Part shown: in pieces, positions 1-8,844 of the stretch | Layout of the letters: each line of letters opens with the position of its first letter | How positions within the stretch are numbered: position 1 is the stretch's first letter | NCBI RefSeq assembly: GCF_002155685.1 | Contig: NZ_MUYK01000003.1 | Coordinates: forward strand, 248,001 to 312,000 | Direction: 5' to 3' | Source: Erythrobacter colymbi | GTDB lineage: Bacteria; Pseudomonadota; Alphaproteobacteria; Sphingomonadales; Sphingomonadaceae | DNA: 64,000 nucleotides | Made by a program: the position numbers and the translations under genes | Notes under the pieces: generated by a model | Databases searched by the model: none | What the model was told of the DNA's origin: nothing | The model's input: only the letters and a program-made list of their open reading frames with translations

Positions 1-105
1 ATGCCGCAGGTCGTGGAGCAGGACGGCAAGCCGTGGCTGACGATCCTTGCCGATGCCGGCTACCCGGTGACCGGCGAACTGCTGGAGACGGTCGCCCGCG
101 GCTAA
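1..105 (+). CDS. C-terminal fragment of an unidentified protein
   Basis: Frame 1 is open from the first base and ends in TAA at 103-105, giving about 34 residues ending LLETVARG. An ATG happens to lie at position 1, but the fragment has no room for a ribosome binding site, so the gene most likely begins outside the window. The peptide is too short for family assignment and I do not recognise it. It reads toward the GH3 gene at 358, with 250 bp of regulatory-looking DNA between them. Confidence 0.55.
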   Translation: MPQVVEQDGKPWLTILADAGYPVTGELLETVARG

Positions 106-146
106 GGCTGACAGGCGAATCGGGCTGCCTCCACACTCCGATCGCA

Positions 147-160
147 TGGTAGCGTTACCA
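147..160. promoter_or_regulatory. LacI-family operator upstream of the GH3/GH5 pair
   Basis: TGGTAGCGTTACCA is a near-perfect inverted repeat with one central mismatch. It is the same 14-mer as the boxes at 6822, 19024, 26265 and 34970. It lies about 200 bp before the GH3 start, at the edge of an unusually AT-rich stretch (about 160-230) that may hold the promoter. The likely binder is the LacI protein encoded at 15721-16857; that link is inference. Confidence 0.75.
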
Positions 161-239
161 TAACTAAATTTGCTTTACTAATTTGAATTTTTCTTATTAT
201 TTATCGCATATTTGCAGAGATTTACCGCGAACCATCCGA

Positions 240-253
240 TGTTAGCGATACAT
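240..253. promoter_or_regulatory. Degenerate LacI-type half operator
   Basis: TGTTAGCGATACAT keeps the left half TGTTAGCG of the operator, as in the box at 26265, but the right half is degraded. It is the second of three such boxes before the GH3 gene, which suggests an auxiliary repressor site. It is too degenerate to be certain. Confidence 0.35.
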
Positions 254-300
254 CGTCTCGTTGCCCGATTGACTTCCCGCCGCAGATTTTCCAACATCAA

Positions 301-314
301 TGTTAGCGTTCGCA
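301..314. promoter_or_regulatory. Degenerate LacI-type half operator close to the GH3 start
   Basis: TGTTAGCGTTCGCA carries an intact left half-site and a weak right half. It ends about 43 bp before the GH3 start codon. Together with the boxes at 147 and 240 it forms a spaced array of three, which could support repressor looping. This is inference from the repeated half-site only. Confidence 0.35.
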
Positions 315-357
315 AAGACGCGGGGAACGGCGACCACAATCGCCGCGGGAGAGGGAC

Positions 358-2871
358 ATGACTGGCCATAAGGCCCCCACACGCGCTTGCCTCGTGGCAG
401 GCCTGCTCGCAGCGGCGAGCCTTGCCACCGTCGCCATCGCCGAAACGCCGGCCCCGCCCCCCGCAGCGCCCCCGGGCACGGCGCATCCCGACCAGTGGCC
501 CGCCTATACCTACCCCGTCCCCGTCCACGCCGATCACGAGAAAATGATCGCCGACCTCATCGCGCGCATGACGGTCGAGGAGAAAGTCGGCCAGCTGGTG
601 CAGGCGGACCTGTGCTGCGTGACGCCGGACGATTTCCGCAAATACAAGCTCGGCTCGCTGCTGGTGGGCGGCAATTCCGGCCCCAACGGCAATGACCTCT
701 CGCCCGCCAAGGACTGGCTGAAGGCGGCCGACGATTTCTACCTCGCCTCGGTCGACAAGTCCGATGGCGGGGTCGGCATCCCGATGATCTGGGGGACCGA
801 TGCGGTCCACGGCCACTCGAACATCATCGGCGCGACGCTGTTCCCGCACAATATCGGCCTCGGCGCGATGCGTGATCCCGCGCTGATCGAGAAGATCGGC
901 GCGATCACCGCCAAGGAAATCCGCGTCACCGGGCAGGAATGGACCTTCGCGCCCACCGTCGCCGTGCCGCAGGATTTCCGTTGGGGCCGCGCCTACGAGG
1001 GCTATTCCTCCGACCCCGATCTGGTCGCGTCCTATGTCGGCGCGATGGTGCGCGGGCTTCAGGGCCCGCCGAGCGGCGACAACCTGCTCGCCGGTCCGCA
1101 CGTCATCGCCTCGACCAAGCACTTCCTTGCCGATGGCGGCACCGACAAGGGGGTCGACCAGGGCGACAGCTCGGCGACCGAGGCGCAGCTGCGCGACATT
1201 CACGGCAAGCCCTATGGCCCCGCGATCGCCGAGGGCGTGGCGACGGTGATGGTCAGCTTCTCGAGCTGGCAGGGTGTCAAGATGACCGGCAACCACTCGC
1301 TGGTGACCGGCGTGCTCAAGGAGCGGATGGATTTCGGCGGCTTCGTCGTGTCCGACTGGAACGCCCATGGTCAGGTGGCGGGCTGCACGAACGAGGCCTG
1401 CCCGCAGGCGCTCATGGCGGGCATCGACATGTACATGGCGCCCGACACGTGGAAGCCGATCTACAATGACCTCCTCGCCCGCGCGAAATCGGGTGCAATC
1501 CCCATGAGCCGGATCGACGAGGGCGTGGCGCGGATCCTGCGCGTGAAGGCGCGGCTCGGGCTCTTCGAGGCAGGCAAGCCCTCCGACCGGCCTTTTTCCG
1601 GCCAGTACGACCTCCTCGGCGCACCCGAACACCGCGCGGTGGCACGCGAGGCGGTCAGGAAGTCGCTGGTGCTGCTCAAGAACCAGGGCGTGCTCCCCCT
1701 CGCGCCGGGCAAGCGCCTGCTGGTGGCGGGCGACGGCGCGGATGATATCGCGCGGCAGGCGGGCGGGTGGACGATCACCTGGCAGGGCACGGGGCTCAAC
1801 AACAGCCAGTTCCCCGGCGCGACCTCGATCTGGGGCGGGCTGAAGCAGGCGGTCGAGGCGGGCGGCGGCAGCGCCGTGCTTTCCCCCGATGGCAGCTACA
1901 CCGACAAGCCCGATGCCGCCGTGGTGGTGTTCGGCGAAACGCCCTATGCCGAATTCCAGGGCGACCGTGCGGCGCTGGTGCTCGATCCCGAGCTGACCGC
2001 GCCGTTCGCCACGATGAAGAAGTTGCAGGCGCAGGGCATTCCGGTGGTCGCGGTGATGGTCACCGGACGGCCGCTCTATGTGAACCCCGCGCTCAACGCC
2101 GCCGATGCCTTCGTGGTCGCCTGGCTGCCCGGCAGCGAGGGCGGCGGGATCGCCGATGTGCTGGTGGGCGACACGGCGGGCAAGCCGCGCTTCGATTTCT
2201 CCGGCAAGCTCCCCGCTGCCTGGCCGCGCACCGCGCAGATTGCCGACGGGGCGCTCTATCCCTTCGGCTACGGCCTCGACTACCGCACCCGCGCGGGCAA
2301 GTGGCAGACCCTGCCCGAGCTCGATGCGAGCGCGGTCGGCGGCGACGCGCGCACCTGGTTCAGCGCGGGCAATCCCGCGGCGCGCTGGTCGCTGTGGGTC
2401 TCGGGCACGGGTGACGAGGTCGAGACCCGCGTCACCACCGTTCCAGCCGACGCGCTCGGCGGCCGGGCACGGGTGACCGCGGAGAACTACAAGGTGCAGG
2501 AGGGCGCGCGCCGCTTCGCCATCGCGGGCGGCAAGGCGAGCGTCAATCTCGGCAAGTTCGAGACCGTCGACCTCGCGCGCGAGACCAATGGCGATGTCAT
2601 GGTGCTGGTAACGCTGCGGGTGTGGGACAGCCCCGCCGCCGCGCGCCTCGGCGTGAAGGGCCCGGGCAGCGAGGGCTTCACCCCCGTCACCCTGCCCGCG
2701 ACTGCCGGCTATGTGCGCTACGGCATCCCCTTGAAGTGCCTGCGCGACAAGGGCGCAGACGTGGCGCAGCTCAACCGGCCCTTCGTCCTCGAAACCGAGG
2801 GCAAGGCCGATTTCGCCATCGCCGAAGTGCGTCTCGGCAATGATGCGGAGCAGATCCTGCCGTGCCGCTGA
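358..2871 (+). CDS. Secreted GH3 exo-beta-glycosidase (beta-glucosidase type)
   Basis: The 837-residue product has an N-terminal signal peptide (about residues 1-28, ending VAIA) and is predicted periplasmic or outer-membrane associated. The (alpha/beta)8 GH3 domain follows, with KHFLADGG and the nucleophile motif VVSDWN (Asp333). The alpha/beta sandwich domain contains SLVLLKN, and a C-terminal beta domain of about 190 residues replaces the usual FnIII tail. This layout matches the ExoP-type exo-1,3/1,4-beta-glucosidases, so beta-glucan oligosaccharides are the likely substrate, though a xylosidic one cannot be excluded. The start is preceded by GGGAGAGGGAC. A GH5 gene follows after 50 bp and probably shares the transcript, under the operators at 147-314. 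Confidence 0.9.
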   Translation: MTGHKAPTRACLVAGLLAAASLATVAIAETPAPPPAAPPGTAHPDQWPAYTYPVPVHADHEKMIADLIARMTVEEKVGQLVQADLCCVTPDDFRKYKLGSLLVGGNSGPNGNDLSPAKDWLKAADDFYLASVDKSDGGVGIPMIWGTDAVHGHSNIIGATLFPHNIGLGAMRDPALIEKIGAITAKEIRVTGQEWTFAPTVAVPQDFRWGRAYEGYSSDPDLVASYVGAMVRGLQGPPSGDNLLAGPHVIASTKHFLADGGTDKGVDQGDSSATEAQLRDIHGKPYGPAIAEGVATVMVSFSSWQGVKMTGNHSLVTGVLKERMDFGGFVVSDWNAHGQVAGCTNEACPQALMAGIDMYMAPDTWKPIYNDLLARAKSGAIPMSRIDEGVARILRVKARLGLFEAGKPSDRPFSGQYDLLGAPEHRAVAREAVRKSLVLLKNQGVLPLAPGKRLLVAGDGADDIARQAGGWTITWQGTGLNNSQFPGATSIWGGLKQAVEAGGGSAVLSPDGSYTDKPDAAVVVFGETPYAEFQGDRAALVLDPELTAPFATMKKLQAQGIPVVAVMVTGRPLYVNPALNAADAFVVAWLPGSEGGGIADVLVGDTAGKPRFDFSGKLPAAWPRTAQIADGALYPFGYGLDYRTRAGKWQTLPELDASAVGGDARTWFSAGNPAARWSLWVSGTGDEVETRVTTVPADALGGRARVTAENYKVQEGARRFAIAGGKASVNLGKFETVDLARETNGDVMVLVTLRVWDSPAAARLGVKGPGSEGFTPVTLPATAGYVRYGIPLKCLRDKGADVAQLNRPFVLETEGKADFAIAEVRLGNDAEQILPCR

Positions 2872-2921
2872 GGCAGGCGGAAACCGAATAGGCCGTTAGA
2901 GCCGAACCGACGGAGAGACCG

Positions 2922-5075
2922 ATGAATCTCAAGGCTTTCGTTTCGCTGCTGCCGCTGGCGGCGCTGACCCTTGCCCCGATGACTGCGCCGGTGGCCGCCG
3001 CTGCGCCCGCCGCCGTCACGAAACCGCTGCCGGTGGGCACCTGCATAAACCTCGGCAACACGCTGGAGGCCGAGCGCGAAGGCAGCTGGGGCGGCGTGCC
3101 GGTGCGGCAGGAAGACCTCCAGCGCATCGCCGATGCCGGCTTCAATACCATCCGCCTGCCGGTGCGCTGGCATAACAAGTCGAGCAACAAGCCGCCCTAT
3201 ACCGTCGATCCGGCATGGATGGACCGCGTGCAGCAGATCGTCGACTGGGCGCTGGCGGCCAAGCTCAACGTGATCCTCAACAGCCACCACTTCGACCCGA
3301 TCTATGACGATCCGGCCGGGGTCGCGGCGTGGCACGGCGGCGTGTGGAAGCAGATCGCCGAGCGCTTCAAGGGCTATCCCGAGGACACGCTGTGGTTCGA
3401 GCTCGAGAACGAGCCGCACAAGAACCTCAACCATTCAAACCTGCTCAAGACCCTCGCCCCGGCGCTTGCCGAGGTGAGGAAGCTCCACCCCACCCGCGCG
3501 GTGATCATCGGCGGGGAGAACTGGAGCGGGATCAAGTCGCTGGAGACCCTGCCGCTGCCGGATGATGCGAACATCCATCCTACCTTCCACTACTACGATC
3601 CGTTCCTCTACACCCATCAGGGCGCGGAATGGACCAAGCCCGATATGCCGCCCGTCGGCCGCGCCTTCCCTCTGCCCGAGGATACCGCGCAGCTTGCCCG
3701 CGATGTCGAGGCGATCCGCACCTATATCGCGCGCACCGGCAAGACCCCATTCATGGGCGAGGTCGGCGCCTATGACGGGCACATCCCGCTCGCCGACCGG
3801 GTGAAGTATCACCGCACCATCCACGATGCCTTCGCACCGACCGGTATCGGGATGTGCATGTGGGCCTATACCAACACCTTCCCCTTCTTCGATCACAAGA
3901 AGGGCGAATGGCTGCCGGGCCTGCGCGGCGCGATCGGGCTGAAGGACAACACCGTCGCCCCGCCCGCGCCTCCAGTTGCGGCGGCCGCGGCGCAGGCGCC
4001 CTCGCCCTCCTCATCGTCGCACAAGTCCAAGCTGCCGCCGGAGCTGGCCGCCTTCGACGATCAGGTGCCCGGCGATCTCATCAACGATCCCACCCGCATC
4101 GACTGGGCAACCTATGGCCCGGAACTCGAAGCGAGTGCGCGCCAGTCGGCCGACATCCCCGGCGGCGGCGCGGCGCGGGTGTTCAACCTCAAGAGCCGCG
4201 GCAGCTTCCCCTACACCAGCTCGGCCAACGTGCCCCTGATCGACGATGTCGCCAGCGGGGAGCAGGTCACGATCGGCTTCTACGCCCGCACGGTCAGCTC
4301 CGAGCGGTCGGACGGCAAGGGCACCATCGGCGTGCGCTTCCAGGAGAACGTCGCCCCCTATGACGGCTTCGGCGATACCACCGTGCTCGTGGGGTCGGAC
4401 TGGCAGTGGTACGAAGTCACCGCCCGCGCCACGCGCCGCTTGCGCAAGGCCGATGCGATCGTGACGCTGCAACTGGCGGGGGCAAAGCAGAAGCTCGAGA
4501 TCGGCCAGGCGATCGTCGTCAAGAACGCCGCGAGCATCCAGACCACCCAGACCGCCGCCGCGCCCACGCTCAAGGATGCGGCCGGGATCGAGATGCCCGA
4601 CGCGATCCGCGCTCTGGGCCAGCTGGTCAATGATCCGACCAACCGTGCCTGGGGGCACGGCGGCGCGGGCGGGAGCTGGCAAGGGCTCGACGTGCCCGAG
4701 ATCTGGCTCCAGAAGGCAACGCGCTTCACCACCACCAAGGTCGGCGAGAACCGCTGGGATCTCGTCACCGGCGTGCCGATCGTGCCGGAGGTCAAGGAAG
4801 GCGACCAGCTCGTCGCGGTGGTGATCGGGCGCACGATCAGCGCCCAGACGGATGACGGCATGGGGCTGGTCTATGCCCGCCTCCAGAGCGGAACGCCGCC
4901 TTACGAGGGCTTCGGCGACAAGGCCTTCAAGCTGGGGACCAAGTGGCAGATGATCCAGCTGCCCTTCACCGCCACCCGCGGCTTCGGCGCGGGCGATGCC
5001 AATGTGACGCTGCACTTTGCCGCCGCCGCGCAGACCATCGAGGTGGGGCCGGTCTACATCTTCAAGAAGAACTAG
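2922..5075 (+). CDS. Secreted GH5 endo-glucanase with two tandem C-terminal modules
   Basis: The 717-residue product has a signal peptide (about 1-26) and a GH5 cellulase domain (about 40-345). The acid/base is Glu164 in ELENEPH and the nucleophile is Glu280 in FMGEVGAYD. A Pro/Ser/Ala-rich linker (about 345-368) leads to two homologous modules of about 170 residues. These begin GDLINDPT and GQLVNDPT, share the PY-(D/E)-GFGD motif, and end LEIGQAIVVKN and IEVGPVYIFKKN. They resemble jelly-roll carbohydrate-binding modules, but I cannot assign a CBM family. The enzyme probably cleaves beta-1,4-glucan or a hemicellulose backbone. It follows the GH3 gene by 50 bp, so endo- and exo-acting enzymes are likely co-expressed. 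Confidence 0.88.
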   Translation: MNLKAFVSLLPLAALTLAPMTAPVAAAAPAAVTKPLPVGTCINLGNTLEAEREGSWGGVPVRQEDLQRIADAGFNTIRLPVRWHNKSSNKPPYTVDPAWMDRVQQIVDWALAAKLNVILNSHHFDPIYDDPAGVAAWHGGVWKQIAERFKGYPEDTLWFELENEPHKNLNHSNLLKTLAPALAEVRKLHPTRAVIIGGENWSGIKSLETLPLPDDANIHPTFHYYDPFLYTHQGAEWTKPDMPPVGRAFPLPEDTAQLARDVEAIRTYIARTGKTPFMGEVGAYDGHIPLADRVKYHRTIHDAFAPTGIGMCMWAYTNTFPFFDHKKGEWLPGLRGAIGLKDNTVAPPAPPVAAAAAQAPSPSSSSHKSKLPPELAAFDDQVPGDLINDPTRIDWATYGPELEASARQSADIPGGGAARVFNLKSRGSFPYTSSANVPLIDDVASGEQVTIGFYARTVSSERSDGKGTIGVRFQENVAPYDGFGDTTVLVGSDWQWYEVTARATRRLRKADAIVTLQLAGAKQKLEIGQAIVVKNAASIQTTQTAAAPTLKDAAGIEMPDAIRALGQLVNDPTNRAWGHGGAGGSWQGLDVPEIWLQKATRFTTTKVGENRWDLVTGVPIVPEVKEGDQLVAVVIGRTISAQTDDGMGLVYARLQSGTPPYEGFGDKAFKLGTKWQMIQLPFTATRGFGAGDANVTLHFAAAAQTIEVGPVYIFKKN

Positions 5076-5111
5076 ACCCGCCCCCGCGCTCCCGCCTCTC
5101 CCGCCCGGCTT

Positions 5112-6761
5112 TCAGGGGCCGGGGGAGTAGGCATAGGGGCCCACGACAAGCCCGGTGAACAGCCCGGCATGGACCGAGGCGAGCGGCTCGACATCGATCG
5201 GGCCGCCGACCCTGCGCCAGGTGTCCGACCCCGCGGGCCGGGCGAAGACCGCTGCGGTGCCGCCCTTGAGCGAGAGCTGGAGCTCCACCGGGCCATCGCC
5301 CTCGAACGGCATCGCCGCGATCTCCCTGCCCCCGGCCCAGTCGCCCGCCGCGGTGCGCAGCCGCACCACGATCCGCCCCTTCTCCTTGCCTGCGACGAGG
5401 AAGTGGGTCTCGTCCATGAAGGCGAGCAGACCGGCGAAATCGCCGGGACGCTCGGGAGTGAAATCGAGGCGGGTGGTGAAGGTCGCCTCGTGATGGCGCA
5501 GACGCCGGCCGGTGAAGGCGGGCTTGCCGAGGCCGCCCGCCGGCGCGGGGCCTGCGGTGACCTGCAGGGCGCCGTCCCGCACCTCCCACTGCGGCGCGGC
5601 GCCGGGGGTGCGCAGAGCGATCCACTCGTCCGACAGCGGCGCGTGGAATTCCTCGCGCCATGTCGCCCAGGCCGAAGGCGCGGAGGCGGGAAGCCCCGGC
5701 GCGGCGCGCTGCAGCGGCACCGGCGTGCCCTTGGCGAGGAAGCGCGGCCAGCCATCCTTCCACGTCACCGGCAGCAGAAAGGTCTCGCGCCCCATCAGCG
5801 TCGATTGCTCCGCGAAAGGCCGCGTGGCAAGGAACACGCCCCACCAGCTGCCATCGTCGAGCTGCACGATATCGGCATGGCCCGTCGCCTCGACCCTGTC
5901 GGGGCGGCCCGCGGGCAGATCGCGCTGGGTGAGGATCGGATTGTCGGGCCCGGGCTCATAGGGGCCCTGCAAGGCCTTCGAACGGTAGATCGTCTGCGAA
6001 TGCTGGTCCGCCGTGCCGCCCTCGGCGGTAAGGAGGTAATACCACTCACCCACCTTGTAGATGTGCGGCCCCTCGGCCCAGATCGGCTTCTTCGCCGGAT
6101 CGACCCCCTTGTCGCGCAGCAGGACGCGCTTGGGGAGCATTTTCAGCGCCTGCGGATCGAACTGCTGGAGCCAGATCGCGCGGTGGCCCTCGTATTCGGG
6201 CGGCCCGGGAGGGGCATCGTTATAGACGATCCAGGCGGTGCCATCGGCCTCGAAGTGCAGCGAAGGATCGATCCCGCCGAAGCCGAGCCACACCGGATCG
6301 CTCCAAGGCCCTGCGGGATTGTCGGCGGTGATGACGAAGTTGCCGCCGCATTCGATGCAGGTGTTGACGATCCAGAAGCGCCCGTCGTGGTGGGTGATCG
6401 CCGGGGCGAACAGCCCGCGGTTGGTGCCGATGCCGCTGAAGTCGAGCATCCCCGGCCGGTCGATCGCGTTGCCGATGATCCGCCAGTTCACCAGATCGGT
6501 GCTGTGGAGGATCGGCAGGCCGGGATACCAGCTGAAGGTCGAGGTGACGGCGTAGAAATCGCCGCCCACCTTCACGATCGAGGGATCGGGGTGGAAGCCG
6601 GGCAGCACCGGATTGCGATACTGCCCCTCCGGCACGGCGGCCTCGGGCGGCGAATCATAGGCCAGCCAGTCGAAGCGCGCGACGACATCGCGCGCCGCAG
6701 CGGCCTGCGCCATTCCTGCCCAGACAAGCGCGCCCGCCAGCATTGCCGCCTTGGTTTTCAT
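5112..6761 (-). CDS. Secreted GH43 beta-xylosidase/arabinofuranosidase
   Basis: The 549-residue product has a signal peptide (about 1-22). The five-bladed propeller carries the GH43 triad: Asp59 in GFHPDPS, Asp165 in GGIDPSLHF and Glu230 in WAEGPHIY. Residues from about 350 onward form the C-terminal beta-sandwich typical of two-domain GH43 beta-xylosidases. It likely releases xylose or arabinose from xylo-oligosaccharides in the periplasm. The gene is divergent from the xylXBC operon, and the operator at 6822 lies in the shared promoter region. Subfamily and substrate cannot be settled from sequence alone. Confidence 0.9.
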   Translation of the reverse strand: MKTKAAMLAGALVWAGMAQAAAARDVVARFDWLAYDSPPEAAVPEGQYRNPVLPGFHPDPSIVKVGGDFYAVTSTFSWYPGLPILHSTDLVNWRIIGNAIDRPGMLDFSGIGTNRGLFAPAITHHDGRFWIVNTCIECGGNFVITADNPAGPWSDPVWLGFGGIDPSLHFEADGTAWIVYNDAPPGPPEYEGHRAIWLQQFDPQALKMLPKRVLLRDKGVDPAKKPIWAEGPHIYKVGEWYYLLTAEGGTADQHSQTIYRSKALQGPYEPGPDNPILTQRDLPAGRPDRVEATGHADIVQLDDGSWWGVFLATRPFAEQSTLMGRETFLLPVTWKDGWPRFLAKGTPVPLQRAAPGLPASAPSAWATWREEFHAPLSDEWIALRTPGAAPQWEVRDGALQVTAGPAPAGGLGKPAFTGRRLRHHEATFTTRLDFTPERPGDFAGLLAFMDETHFLVAGKEKGRIVVRLRTAAGDWAGGREIAAMPFEGDGPVELQLSLKGGTAAVFARPAGSDTWRRVGGPIDVEPLASVHAGLFTGLVVGPYAYSPGP

Positions 6762-6821
6762 AACTCTCCCTCCCGTTCATTGTGCTCGTTGGGGGCTTGC
6801 CGCCCCGCAATTGTGCGCTTA

Positions 6822-6835
6822 TGGTAGCGCTATCA
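6822..6835. promoter_or_regulatory. LacI-family operator between GH43 and xylX
   Basis: TGGTAGCGCTATCA sits in the 96-bp divergent promoter region, 60 bp from the GH43 start and 22 bp from the xylX start. It differs at one position from a perfect palindrome. It probably represses both directions until a xylan-derived sugar is present. Confidence 0.8.
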
Positions 6836-6857
6836 CTGAGGGAGGCAAGAGCCAGAA

Positions 6858-7982
6858 ATGGCCGAAGGGATTCTGGAAAGTCTGCCCGCGGATTTCCGCG
6901 AAGGGCACTTCATCGGCCGGGCGCTCTCGCCCGAGGGGCCGAGCGTCATCGCGATCCGCAATGGCACGCTGTATGATCTCACAGGCACCGTCAGCACGGT
7001 CGCCGGCGCGGTCGCGCGCAAGCACTTCGACGGCGGGGTCGAACTCGGCGCGGTCGAGGATGGCCTGCCCGAGGGGTGGAGCCTGCTCGCCCCCATCGAC
7101 CTGCAATGCATCAAGGCCAGCGGCGTCACCTTTGCCCTCTCCGCCATCGAGCGCGTGATCGAGGAGCGCGCCCGCGGCGATGCCTCCGCCGCCGCCGCGA
7201 TCCGGGCGCAGCTCGAGGAAAAGGTCGGTGCGGGAATCCGCTCGGTCGTGCCCGGCAGCGAGGCCGCGGCGCAACTTAAGGCCGCGCTGATCGAGGAAGG
7301 CATGTGGTCGCAATATCTCGAGGTCGCGATCGGGCCGGATGCCGAGATCTTCTCCAAGGCCCCCGTGCTCTCGGCAGTCGGCACCGGTGCGCCCGTGGGT
7401 GTGCGGTCGGATTCGCACTGGAACAACCCCGAGCCCGAAGTCGTGCTGGTGTGCGACGCGCATGGCGAGGTGGTCGGCGCGACGCTCGGCAATGACGTGA
7501 ACCTGCGCGATTTCGAAGGCCGCTCGGCGCTGCTGCTGTCGAAGGCGAAGGACAACACCGCCTCTTGCGCTGTCGGGCCGTTCATCCGCCTGTTCGACGG
7601 GAGCTTCACCATCGACGATGTCCGCACCGCCGACGTGGAGCTCACCATCGAGGGACCGGAGGGCTACCTCCTCGAAGGGCGCAACGACATGAGCCAGATC
7701 AGCCGCGATCCGCTCGATCTCGTCGCGCAGTGCCTGTCGGAGCACCACTATCCCGATGGGTTCGTGCTGTTCTGCGGCACGCTGTTCGCGCCGACGCAGG
7801 ATCGCGATACGCCGGGTGCGGGCTTCACGCACAAGGTGGGCGACGTGGTGACGATCCGTTCTGGCAAGCTCGGTGCCTTGCGCAATCCGGTTACGACCTC
7901 GCGCGATGCGCCGGCCTGGACAATGGGCTTTTCGGCCTTTGCCAGGAACCTTGCGGAACGCGGACTGATCGACCGGATCTGA
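6858..7982 (+). CDS. xylX: 2-keto-3-deoxy-D-xylonate dehydratase, FAH family (Weimberg step 4)
   Basis: The 374-residue protein belongs to the fumarylacetoacetate-hydrolase-like fold. Visible metal and active-site segments are DAEIFSKAP (Glu163), NNPEPEVVL (Glu192/Glu194), GNDVNLRDFEGRS (Asp213) and LLLSKAKD. In Caulobacter the XylX protein of this family converts 2-keto-3-deoxy-D-xylonate to 2-oxoglutarate semialdehyde. No signal peptide is seen, so it is cytoplasmic. It is the first gene of xylX-xylB-xylC-esterase-GH5, directly after the operator at 6822. A GGAGG lies upstream of the ATG. Generic FAH annotation is the alternative, but the neighbours make xylX much more likely. Confidence 0.9.
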   Translation: MAEGILESLPADFREGHFIGRALSPEGPSVIAIRNGTLYDLTGTVSTVAGAVARKHFDGGVELGAVEDGLPEGWSLLAPIDLQCIKASGVTFALSAIERVIEERARGDASAAAAIRAQLEEKVGAGIRSVVPGSEAAAQLKAALIEEGMWSQYLEVAIGPDAEIFSKAPVLSAVGTGAPVGVRSDSHWNNPEPEVVLVCDAHGEVVGATLGNDVNLRDFEGRSALLLSKAKDNTASCAVGPFIRLFDGSFTIDDVRTADVELTIEGPEGYLLEGRNDMSQISRDPLDLVAQCLSEHHYPDGFVLFCGTLFAPTQDRDTPGAGFTHKVGDVVTIRSGKLGALRNPVTTSRDAPAWTMGFSAFARNLAERGLIDRI

Positions 7983-8058
7983 CCGCACACGACGATTTGA
8001 CACAGGCGCACCGGACGGGGATCATCCCGGGCGCCGATGGGATGGGGAAGACAGGAAC

Positions 8059-8844
8059 TTGGATGCGCAATCGAGCAGCGCCGGCGTGCACAGCGCGATC
8101 TATCCGAGCCTCACGGGCAAGCGGGTGATCGTCAGCGGAGGCGGATCGGGCATCGGCGAGGCGATGGTGGAAGCCTTCGCCCGGCAGGGGTCGGCAGTCG
8201 GCTTCGTCGACATCCAGGACGCGCCGAGCGAGGCGCTGATGCGGCGGCTCGCGGATGCCGAGATCCCGCCCCGCTTCCTGCGCTGCGACATCACCGATTG
8301 CGATGATTACGGTCAGAAGATCGCCGCCTTGCTCAGCCAGCTCGGCGGGTGCGATGTGCTGATCAACAACGCCGCCAGCGATGACCGGCACACCCTCGAC
8401 GACATCACCCCGGCCTATTGGGACGAGCGGATGGCGGTGAACCTCAAGCACCAGTTCTTCGCTGCCAAGGCGGTGCTGCCTGCGATGCGCGCGGCGGGCG
8501 GGGGCTCGATCGTCAACATGGGCTCGATCAGCTGGCACCTCGGGCTGAAGGACCTCGTTGTCTACCAGACCGCCAAGGCCGCGATCGAGGGGCTGACCCG
8601 CAGCCTCGCGCGCGAGCTCGGGCGCGACAATATCCGGGTCAACGCCATCGTCCCCGGCAACGTCCAGACCCCGCGCCAGATGAAGTGGTACTCCCCTGAG
8701 GGCGAGGCGGAAATCGTGGCGGCGCAATGCCTTGACGGGCGGATCCAGCCGGTCGACATCGCGGCGATGGCGCTGTTCCTCGCTTCCGACGATGCCCGCT
8801 ACTGCACGGGCCACAATTACTGGGTGGATGCCGGATGGCGATGA
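8059..8844 (+). CDS. xylB: NAD-dependent D-xylose 1-dehydrogenase, SDR family (Weimberg step 1)
   Basis: The 261-residue classical SDR has the cofactor motif GGGSGIG (about residues 27-33), NNAAS, catalytic Ser156 and the Tyr169/Lys173 pair in YQTAK. Segments SAIYPSL, DDRH, AYWDER, GSISWHLGL and the C-terminal YWVDAGWR closely match my memory of Caulobacter XylB. It oxidises D-xylose to D-xylonolactone in the cytoplasm. The open start is TTG at 8059, with AGGA a few bases upstream; an in-frame GTG at 8086 would also leave the full fold. It overlaps xylC by 10 bp. Confidence 0.93.
   Translation: MDAQSSSAGVHSAIYPSLTGKRVIVSGGGSGIGEAMVEAFARQGSAVGFVDIQDAPSEALMRRLADAEIPPRFLRCDITDCDDYGQKIAALLSQLGGCDVLINNAASDDRHTLDDITPAYWDERMAVNLKHQFFAAKAVLPAMRAAGGGSIVNMGSISWHLGLKDLVVYQTAKAAIEGLTRSLARELGRDNIRVNAIVPGNVQTPRQMKWYSPEGEAEIVAAQCLDGRIQPVDIAAMALFLASDDARYCTGHNYWVDAGWR

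Noticed and set aside
178..1632. Minus-strand open frame of 484 codons opposite the first GH3 gene
   Set aside because: Low-complexity Arg/His/Asp/Gly product, antisense to a well-supported GH3.
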